A stretch of DNA of 33,280 nt, taken from NCBI GenBank assembly GCA_012798865.1, contig JAAZMK010000162.1, positions 1-33,280 of the forward strand, written 5' to 3'. The notes beneath the pieces are model-generated. The model did no database searches and was not told the DNA's origin. It worked only from the letters and a program-made list of their open reading frames with translations. This document shows, one piece after another, positions 16,838 to 23,143 of the stretch (positions are counted from its first letter, which is position 1; each line of letters opens with the position of its first letter). Position numbers and translations under genes: made by a program. Source of the stretch: Clostridiaceae bacterium. Its GTDB lineage: Bacteria; Bacillota; Clostridia; Saccharofermentanales; DTU023.

Positions 16838-17944
16838 TTACGCACTTACATCTTCAGTGATTAATATATTAGAAAGTAGGGCAAGTGTATATCCTTGTCC
16901 CCATGGATACCAGCCATAGCGTTGCGGATATCGAGAGAAACCCTCACGCTCGGCAGAGCAATTATTAACGAAACCATCGTCACTGGTGCCTGATAACAGA
17001 TAATATGTTGCGCGGTTTACATTACTCATAAACAATTGTGGCAAAACATTAAGTTTAATTCCCTTAAGAATTGAATACGTGATCATGCAAGTTACCGATA
17101 TATCATCCGGTCTTCCAACCACAGTGATCTGCCATGAAAATGCACCATTACCTTTTTGATATTGGATCATAGTGTTTGACAAATTTGTAAAAAGTTCAAC
17201 TAATTGATCTTGTCTGATATTATCTATAGAAATATATTCACGTGAATCGGAAAAACTTATCATGATCCAACCAATAGCACAAACCCATCCAATGATCCCA
17301 TATTTTTCGCTCTTCCCAAAATAATAACCATGATATGGTAGACCGCTCTTTTTATCAAAACCGTATTCATGAAAACTTAGAATCTGATCGATTGCCAATT
17401 CCGAGTATTGAGGTTTGTTAAATATTGAAGAATACTTACATAAGAATGGGCAAATCATTCCTAAACTATCTATGTAAATATCTGGACATCTCATTCTATA
17501 AGGCAAGCTATTCAGTTTGTCTTTTGGGGAATTGTCTATGTAAGAGATCATTTTGTTTATCATTTTTAAATAACTACTCTTGTTCTTGATATCGTATAAG
17601 TATAGGAGCGAATACCCGTTCATCACGTTGTCAATGACATTGATTTTGCTACCAAAATGATGCCAATGATCATAATATTTCTCAATCACATCAATGACAG
17701 ACGGATCTTTGTTATACTCATACGCATTCTGCAAACCAATGATCATGTGTGCGTTGGACCAATTAAAGCGATCCTTCTTTACACCCGATATATATTTGAG
17801 TGCATTTTTAATAATGATTTTTGTCTTTTCTTTAACGCTTACAGCACCAACACCGGACATCTTGGGATATTTTAAGACAACGTTAGATGTTGCCATGCAA
17901 ATGTTCTGGTATTTTGGAACAATTACCGATTTATGTTGATCCAT
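16838..17944 (-). CDS. GH88/GH105-like glycoside hydrolase (YteR-like)
   Basis: The 368-residue protein has the alpha-helical toroid pattern of unsaturated glucuronyl/rhamnogalacturonyl hydrolases: SNAHMIIGLQNAYEY, MRCPDIYIDSLGMICPFL with a candidate catalytic Asp near residue 159, GLPYHGYYFGKSEKYGIIGWVCAIGW, and GYTLALLSNILI at the end. No signal peptide is visible, so it should act in the cytoplasm, as known GH105 enzymes do on lyase products. Its role within a biosynthetic module is unclear. It might edit or recycle uronic-acid-containing glycan, or be a diverged relative with another function. AAGGTG six bases before the ATG is a good ribosome binding site. It is 42 bp upstream of the pyruvyl transferase gene. 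Confidence 0.72.
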   Translation of the reverse strand: MDQHKSVIVPKYQNICMATSNVVLKYPKMSGVGAVSVKEKTKIIIKNALKYISGVKKDRFNWSNAHMIIGLQNAYEYNKDPSVIDVIEKYYDHWHHFGSKINVIDNVMNGYSLLYLYDIKNKSSYLKMINKMISYIDNSPKDKLNSLPYRMRCPDIYIDSLGMICPFLCKYSSIFNKPQYSELAIDQILSFHEYGFDKKSGLPYHGYYFGKSEKYGIIGWVCAIGWIMISFSDSREYISIDNIRQDQLVELFTNLSNTMIQYQKGNGAFSWQITVVGRPDDISVTCMITYSILKGIKLNVLPQLFMSNVNRATYYLLSGTSDDGFVNNCSAEREGFSRYPQRYGWYPWGQGYTLALLSNILITEDVSA

Positions 17945-17961
17945 ATAAACACCTTCAGTTC

Positions 17962-18252
17962 TTAAATTCGTTGTCGTCTAATTGTTTTGACAACGAAACT
18001 CCTCAATGATTTAATTTCTTTACTATTAACAATAACGAGTAGTATTAATAAAAAGCTTTGAACTAATATCGACGTCCAACCCTCAAATCTGAATTGCATA
18101 ATGTACTGAACAATGAGAATCATAACATTCAATATGATCTTATTCCAATGAATATTAATTTCTATTATCTTTCTCGTATCAAATGCACGATACAGAAACA
18201 GAAACAAAAAGCTAAGCAAAGTCGCAAAGCCAGCACCCAATTCCGTGACGAA
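17962..18252 (-). pseudogene. C-terminal fragment of a third flippase
   Basis: The open frame after a stop at 18253-18255 reads TELGAGFATLLSFLFLFLYR and continues for about 90 residues with three or four membrane helices and a basic tail. GAGFATLLSF is the pattern seen in the last third of Wzx flippases. The preceding 350 or so residues of such a protein are absent, and no related frame was found up to the PP2C-like gene at 18389. The only possible start is a TTG at 18240 without a ribosome binding site. It is best read as a stump left by a deletion or recombination at the edge of the glycan region. Confidence 0.65.
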
Positions 18253-18257
18253 TTATA
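18252..18257 (-). promoter_or_regulatory. Possible -10 element at the flippase break point
   Basis: The minus strand carries a perfect TATAAT at 18252-18257 with no good -35 hexamer at the right distance. If used, transcription would start inside the flippase fragment and read into the minus-strand module. Confidence 0.25.
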
Positions 18258-18388
18258 ACACATGCGATTTAAACGACTATAAGGTCAGATTACAAGTAAA
18301 AATTATTACCTGCTTCGACCATCTATCGCTAAGAGCGAAATCTAATTGAATACATTGTTGAGCAAATGAAGTAGATGACAGATACCCA

Positions 18389-19495
18389 TCACCTCAAAAC
18401 AACAAACCACACAACCAGAATCACCGCCAAACCGATGAGAAAACCGGCTAAGAGACTCAAGCCGAATGTCTTCAATTCTCTCTTTATTCTTGATTTCCTT
18501 GCCTGATTTGCTGTGTCCATATTCTCACTACCATTTCTGCCGTTTAAGTTGCTTTTTTGCATACCATTGTCTGCTGATCGAGAAAATGCAGATTCTTGTC
18601 CGAATTCAGGAGATTTATCTGTTGCGTTGCGCCTTTTCGGTTTTACATTTACAGATGTTCCATTCTCAGAAGCCTGTGAACCATAAGAATTTTGAATACG
18701 CTCGATATTTTTCTTCGCCGAATCGTCGGGTTCCACGAGTTCCAAGTCGCGCACCTTGATGGCGAGAACTGTGCCGTTCTCCGAGTTGTCTGCTTGTCTT
18801 GAGTGTAGTTGCGCTAGGCGGATGTTCGCCGCGAAGGCGTCGGGAGCGGCTATGTCTTCGGCTAATTGCCTGTGGTGGAAATTCGTATGAAATCCTTCCG
18901 TGGTGAGTAGAATGATATCGCCCGTCTCGAGGTCAAACTTCTTCATTGTATTCGGCGCAGGTATCTCAAAGGGGGCTTTGGGGTCTCCGATGTAAACGGG
19001 TTGGTAGGATTTAGTTTCAGCATCGTAAGGATCGATAAGTGAATACAGTTCATTGTCGCGGTAAAGATGAATCTTTGTATCGCCGACGTTGAGAATATAT
19101 GCCGTATTGGCATCGATCAGAAGTAGTGCGAATGAGGCGCCGACACCTTGATCGGAGCGCTGAGCGATCTGGTCCAACACGCGAAGATGAGCTTCCTCGA
19201 TGAGTTCGCTTGAAAAACTGTTGAAGTCGAATTCGGGATATTTGTAGTCGTCAAGCTTGGCGACGAAGTCTTTGCTGACGCGTTGGATGATGCGTCCGGC
19301 TAGATCGCCTGCACCGGAACCGCCGAATCCCTGTGTGACGATGTAGACTTGTGTGTAATCGGATGCGCCGAGCGACTGCTCCTCGCTGCCCGTGATCATG
19401 TCGGGGTAGACGCGGTCTCCGCAACTAAAAGAATCTTCATTTACTTTTGTACTCGCGCCTGACTCCGTCAGACCGATTACCATCGTTCGAGCCAT
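18389..19495 (-). CDS. Membrane-tethered PP2C-like protein, probably inactive as phosphatase
   Basis: The first 255 or so residues follow the PP2C fold: a start with T-K-V-N-E-D-S (Asn19-Glu20-Asp21), VTQGFGGSGAGDLAG, GVGASFALLLID, ILNVGDTKIHLYRD, DIILLTTEGF and a C-terminal beta strand with NGTVLAIKV. A polar low-complexity linker of about 80 residues follows, then a single membrane helix (LSLLAGFLIGLAVILVVWF) at the end. The metal-binding aspartates of active PP2C enzymes are changed: the DG pair is Gln55-Gly, SDG is TEG, and the final DN is NG. Catalysis is therefore doubtful; it may sense or bind instead. GGAGGAAACAAC before the ATG is a strong ribosome binding site. It is transcribed away from the SDR gene. 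Confidence 0.82.
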   Translation of the reverse strand: MARTMVIGLTESGASTKVNEDSFSCGDRVYPDMITGSEEQSLGASDYTQVYIVTQGFGGSGAGDLAGRIIQRVSKDFVAKLDDYKYPEFDFNSFSSELIEEAHLRVLDQIAQRSDQGVGASFALLLIDANTAYILNVGDTKIHLYRDNELYSLIDPYDAETKSYQPVYIGDPKAPFEIPAPNTMKKFDLETGDIILLTTEGFHTNFHHRQLAEDIAAPDAFAANIRLAQLHSRQADNSENGTVLAIKVRDLELVEPDDSAKKNIERIQNSYGSQASENGTSVNVKPKRRNATDKSPEFGQESAFSRSADNGMQKSNLNGRNGSENMDTANQARKSRIKRELKTFGLSLLAGFLIGLAVILVVWFVVLR

Positions 19496-19519
19496 GTTGT
19501 TTCCTCCGTACCGTTACGA

Positions 19520-19528
19520 ATTATAGCA
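19520..19528 (-). promoter_or_regulatory. Extended -10 promoter of the PP2C-like gene
   Basis: The minus strand reads TGC-TATAAT (19520-19528), a full extended -10 element, about 25 bases before the gene's start codon. No good -35 is present; extended -10 promoters can work without one. Confidence 0.55.
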
Positions 19529-19549
19529 TAATTGGACCGGTATATAGCG

Positions 19550-19558
19550 TGATATACT
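19550..19558 (+). promoter_or_regulatory. Extended -10 promoter of the SDR gene
   Basis: TGA-TATACT (19550-19558) is an extended -10 element on the plus strand. It would give a leader of about 115 bases containing a small perfect hairpin (GTCTCA-GGAT-TGAGAC). Confidence 0.4.
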
Positions 19559-19678
19559 TCGTGTATGGGATGACCTTGTGCGAGCAGCAAGTCTCAGGAT
19601 TGAGACATTCAAAACTGCTCAGATGGAACACCGCGATGTCCTGCTGTTGAAGCTTTGTTATTGAAGAGAGACTGCGCC

Positions 19679-20482
19679 ATGATTGATCAAGCATACTATG
19701 AGTCTAAAAATCCCGTCGTTATCGTTACAGGGGCTTCGTCCGGTCTGGGCTTGGCATTTGTGCGCTTGCTCGACGAGACACTTCCCGAGGAAATATCATT
19801 CTGGCTCATCGCGAGAGATGAGGAGAAATTGCGACGGTTGGCGGAGGGTTTGCAACATGCGACGCGATGCTTCGCGCTCGATCTGAAGGAAGAATACTCC
19901 TTTGCCGTCATTGAAGACGCATTGCGTTCGGATGGTGTGACGGTTCAGCTCCTTGTCAACAACGCGGGGGAGGGGATGCCGGGACATTTTGAAACACACA
20001 GTGTTGCCTGTCATCGGTCGCTCTGCGCTCTCAATGTGAGCGCTCAAGTTACTCTCACATCGATTGTTCTTCCATATATGGAGGAGGGGAGCGCCGTCAT
20101 CTTTACGTCGTCCGTTGCCGCATTCCTGCCTCAACCCGGATTCGCGACGTATGCGGCTTCAAAAGCGTTCATTCTCTCGTTTGGTCGCGCGCTCGCCGAA
20201 GAGTTGCGCCCTCGTCACATCGGCGTAACGGTGACATGTCCAAATCCGATGTTGACCGAGTTCTTCACGTCGGAGGAGAGGGAGAAACTTCTCTCTTCTT
20301 ATAAGCGATTTTCCATTGAGGATCCCGTCCTCGTCGCGAAGAAAACGATCGCAGCAGTACGAAAACGAAAAGTAGTCGTCGTTACATCGCTGTTGGGGCG
20401 ACTCGTTCGCCTGTTTTCGAAAGTCGTACCTCAACATTGGATTATTCGCTTTGTCGCTAAGGCGGCAAAGGAAAAGCCTTGA
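19679..20482 (+). CDS. Short-chain dehydrogenase/reductase (classical SDR)
   Basis: The 267-residue protein has the NAD(P) motif TGASSGLG, the structural NNAG, the catalytic serine in FTSSVAAF and YAASK with the catalytic Tyr and Lys. Classical SDRs of this DltE-like type oxidise or reduce an alcohol/carbonyl substrate that cannot be predicted. A basic, hydrophobic C-terminal extension (RLVRLFSKVVP) could contact the membrane. ATG 19679 is preferred; the frame extends to TTG 19655 without better support. The stop codon lies inside the terminator stem that separates it from the convergent NYN gene. Confidence 0.9.
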   Translation: MIDQAYYESKNPVVIVTGASSGLGLAFVRLLDETLPEEISFWLIARDEEKLRRLAEGLQHATRCFALDLKEEYSFAVIEDALRSDGVTVQLLVNNAGEGMPGHFETHSVACHRSLCALNVSAQVTLTSIVLPYMEEGSAVIFTSSVAAFLPQPGFATYAASKAFILSFGRALAEELRPRHIGVTVTCPNPMLTEFFTSEEREKLLSSYKRFSIEDPVLVAKKTIAAVRKRKVVVVTSLLGRLVRLFSKVVPQHWIIRFVAKAAKEKP

Positions 20483-20506
20483 TACGCAGGTGTGCATCAA
20501 GGCTTT
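20473..20506. terminator. Bidirectional terminator between convergent genes
   Basis: A perfect 11-bp inverted repeat (AAAGCCTTGAT at 20473-20483, ATCAAGGCTTT at 20496-20506) encloses a 12-base loop. It overlaps the SDR stop codon and lies 28 bp from the end of the NYN gene, so it can serve both. Confidence 0.8.
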
Positions 20507-20534
20507 ACATTTCGGGTAAATTGAATCGTTAAAG

Positions 20535-21401
20535 TTATTTGCCGCTCTTGATTCTGATGTAGACGAGCTTGACGTTCGGATTTCCCGTGTCCCTCATTTC
20601 GACATCGTAGCGACCGATCGATTGGATCAGTGTCGTCAGCTTGTCGTAGCCATAGTTGCGTGAGTCGAACGAGGGTTGTTTCTTGACGATCAGGTTGCCG
20701 ACTTCGGCAAGGAATGCCCAACCGTTCTCGTCTTCTACATCTCGGATGGATGAGGAGATGAGCTGAATCAGTTTTTTGTCGACTTTCTGAATGCTTTTAT
20801 CTGTCTTTTTCTGATCGCGGTCAGTTGATTTGCGATCGTTCAACTTTCGCCCCGATTCTTTTTTATCTACATCGCGACGTATCGTGCTCGTAAGACGCCC
20901 TGTCTGCCTAACCTCTTTATCCACCTCGATATCTTCCTCACCATGTTGATCGATGATCTCTAAGTAGATGAAGCGGTCGCATGCGGCAATAAAAGCGTTC
21001 GGTGTCTTCATTTCCCCGAGTCCGTACACGATTTTCCCCGATTCGCGAAGTCGCGTGGCGAGCTTCGTAAAGTCACTGTCGCTCGACACGAGAACGAAGC
21101 CGTCAACTTTATCGGCATAGAGAATATCCATCGCGTCGATGATCATGGCGGAGTCGGTGGCGTTTCTTCCCGTCGTATAGCTGAATTGTTGGATGGGGCT
21201 GATGGCGTAATCGAGGAGTTGATTTTTCCACTGTGCCAAATTAGGTTTCGTGAAGTCTCCGTAGATGCGCTTGATCGTCGGTGTGCCATAGCGGGCTATC
21301 TCTTCCATCATGCCGCGTACGTTGTGAGGCGGCACGTTATCGGCATCGATCAGAACAGCTAGTCTGACATCGCTGATTTTCTGCTGATTCGTAGTTGCCA
21401 T
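20535..21401 (-). CDS. NYN-domain ribonuclease-like protein with C-terminal LOTUS domain
   Basis: Residues about 10-155 form a NYN (PIN-like) domain: VRLAVLIDADNVPP with acidic Asp19 and Asp21, NATDSAMIIDAMD, and GFVLVSSDSDFTKLATRLRE. These supply the acidic cluster expected to bind metal for RNA cleavage. A charged, lysine-rich linker (about 160-205) follows. Residues 210-285 match an OST-HTH/LOTUS winged-helix fold (LIQLISSSIRDVEDENGW, then SRNYGYDKLTTLIQS), which binds RNA in related proteins. The architecture is widespread in bacteria with uncertain targets. Length is typical. The ribosome binding site before the ATG is poor. Confidence 0.9.
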   Translation of the reverse strand: MATTNQQKISDVRLAVLIDADNVPPHNVRGMMEEIARYGTPTIKRIYGDFTKPNLAQWKNQLLDYAISPIQQFSYTTGRNATDSAMIIDAMDILYADKVDGFVLVSSDSDFTKLATRLRESGKIVYGLGEMKTPNAFIAACDRFIYLEIIDQHGEEDIEVDKEVRQTGRLTSTIRRDVDKKESGRKLNDRKSTDRDQKKTDKSIQKVDKKLIQLISSSIRDVEDENGWAFLAEVGNLIVKKQPSFDSRNYGYDKLTTLIQSIGRYDVEMRDTGNPNVKLVYIRIKSGK

Positions 21402-21610
21402 ATTAAATAATCGTTAAACCTTTCTGAAGTGGGACGTGCAAAAACGCACGAATGATTCGTATTTATATGTTACCATATGTGCTACGTTGCGTAGTGACGC
21501 TGTTTTTGCTAACATAAAATATCGCTTCACGAAGGATCCATCTATTCTTTCGACTCTTTTGAAGCCAATGAGTATCTATATACGTGATGGATGGCTGGAG
21601 GTATGTCTGA

Positions 21611-23014
21611 TTGGACGGCAGTAGCTGTACCGACCCTCTATTGAGGGTTATCTTAACTGAACATGTGAGCGCGGGAACCGTTCGCGGTTCGCTTTTGTTC
21701 GATTTTATCCTGATATTCTTTCTCATTTTGGTCAACGGTTTTTTTGCTGCTGCAGAAATGGCCGTTGTTACGCAGAACGATAACAAAATTCGCCAGATGG
21801 CAGATTCCGGTCATGCGGCTGCGAAGCGTCTGCTTCGCTTCGTCGACAATAAAAGCCGCTTTCTTTCTACGATTCAAGTGGCGATTACGTTGGCAGGCTT
21901 TCTGTCGAGCGCTTTTGCGGCTGATAAGCTTGCCATCAGGCTATATGTTTTCGTTGATCCGGGTTTGGTATATCCTTCGCTACGGACTTTGATGGTCGTA
22001 CTGATGACGATCGTTTTGTCTTACTTTACGCTTGTGTTTGGTGAGCTCGTACCGAAAAGACTGGCGATGCGCCGACCGGAGCAGTTCGCGATGATGGTGT
22101 CGGGTATTCTGAGATTTTTTGATTTTGTCTTTCGACCGTTCACGAAACTTCTCGAGTGGTCGACGAACCTTGTGTTGCGCATGCTCGGCATAGACCCCGA
22201 TGAGGCATCGTCGCGTGTTACGGAGGAGGAGATTCGTATTCTCGTCGAAGCGGGTGCGGGATGTGGCGATCTGCAGGAGTCGGAAGCCGACCTGATCAAG
22301 AATATATTCGCATTTGATGACAAATACGTCTCGGAGATCATGACGCCGCGCGTCTCGATTACGAGCGTGCCATTGAATTCAACGTATGAAGAAGCCGTCG
22401 AGATCGTCGCGCATGCGAGCTACTCGCGCTTTCCCGTTTACGACGAGGACATCGACGACATCGTCGGCATCCTGATCGTCAAGGATTTGCTCCGCGTCCC
22501 GAAGTCCAAGCGCGGCGCTGATTTCAAACTCGAGAGCATTCTGCGCCCTGCCTTTTTCGTTCCTGAGGTGAAGAAAGTGGATGTTCTCTTCCGCGAGATG
22601 AAACAGCAACACACGACGCTCGCCGTCGTCGTCGATGAGTATGGCGGGACGGAGGGCATCGTCACGATGGAAGACTTGCTTGAAGAGATCGTCGGAGAGA
22701 TCGAAGACGAGTACGACGCGCCGGTGACGAGTGTCGTTGTCAATGCCGACGGTTCCTACGTCTTCAGCGGTTTGTTGACGCCCGCCGAAGCGGGACGTTA
22801 TGTCCCCGAGCTCGATGAGCTGAAAGAGGACGATGACTTTGACACAATCGCCGGATTCGTTCTCTCGCTTCTCGGTTACATCCCTGAGAAGGGCACTCAA
22901 CCTGAGGCGACTTTTAAACACCTTAAATTTACGGTGCTTGAGATGGATGATCGAAGAATATCACGTATTCGTCTTGAGGTATTGCCTGATAAAGTCTCGG
23001 AAGATGAGGAGTAG
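21611..23014 (+). CDS. CNNM/CorC-family transporter (HlyC-type, CBS domains)
   Basis: The order is DUF21/CNNM membrane domain (about residues 25-205, with FFAAAEMAVVTQNDNKIRQM and GELVPKRLAMRRPEQ), a paired CBS domain (about 220-340, beginning near VSEIMTPRVSITSVP) and a CorC_HlyC domain to the end (TIAGFVLSLLGYIPEKG). CNNM/CorC proteins take part in Mg2+ or other divalent cation efflux; the CBS pair binds ATP. The TTG start is supported by GGAGGT eight bases upstream. ATG 21603 in another frame would give only a 13-codon ORF. It is next to a cation P-type ATPase, so a shared role in divalent-cation balance is plausible. Confidence 0.92.
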   Translation: MDGSSCTDPLLRVILTEHVSAGTVRGSLLFDFILIFFLILVNGFFAAAEMAVVTQNDNKIRQMADSGHAAAKRLLRFVDNKSRFLSTIQVAITLAGFLSSAFAADKLAIRLYVFVDPGLVYPSLRTLMVVLMTIVLSYFTLVFGELVPKRLAMRRPEQFAMMVSGILRFFDFVFRPFTKLLEWSTNLVLRMLGIDPDEASSRVTEEEIRILVEAGAGCGDLQESEADLIKNIFAFDDKYVSEIMTPRVSITSVPLNSTYEEAVEIVAHASYSRFPVYDEDIDDIVGILIVKDLLRVPKSKRGADFKLESILRPAFFVPEVKKVDVLFREMKQQHTTLAVVVDEYGGTEGIVTMEDLLEEIVGEIEDEYDAPVTSVVVNADGSYVFSGLLTPAEAGRYVPELDELKEDDDFDTIAGFVLSLLGYIPEKGTQPEATFKHLKFTVLEMDDRRISRIRLEVLPDKVSEDEE

Positions 23015-23089
23015 GCTGTTGCTCTTCGCGAACGCCCATTTCGCATGGCGGAATGACGCGCGAACTCAGAGACGACCACTAGGAGTACA

Positions 23090-23143
23090 ATGATTATACG
23101 TTTTTTTGCACACTACATTTTTCTTGCTGAGGAATTATTATGA
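23090..23143 (+). CDS. Possible 17-codon leader peptide coupled to the ATPase gene
   Basis: ATG 23090 has AGGAG (23081-23085) four bases upstream and opens a 17-codon hydrophobic frame (MIIRFFAHYIFLAEELL). Its stop TGA overlaps the ATPase start in the sequence ATGA. The ATPase's own ribosome binding site (GAGGAA) is inside this small ORF, so its translation could open or block that site. Chance is possible, given the short length. Confidence 0.35.
   Translation: MIIRFFAHYIFLAEELL

Noticed and set aside
21603..21644. 13-codon ORF at the start of the CNNM gene (ATG 21603)
   Set aside because: The GGAGGT site touches its ATG directly and is spaced for TTG 21611 instead.
22379..22921. Long minus-strand open frames opposite the CNNM, ATPase and PNPase genes (the longest about 180-235 codons)
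   Set aside because: They mirror strongly supported coding frames and have low-complexity, shadow-like composition without family motifs.
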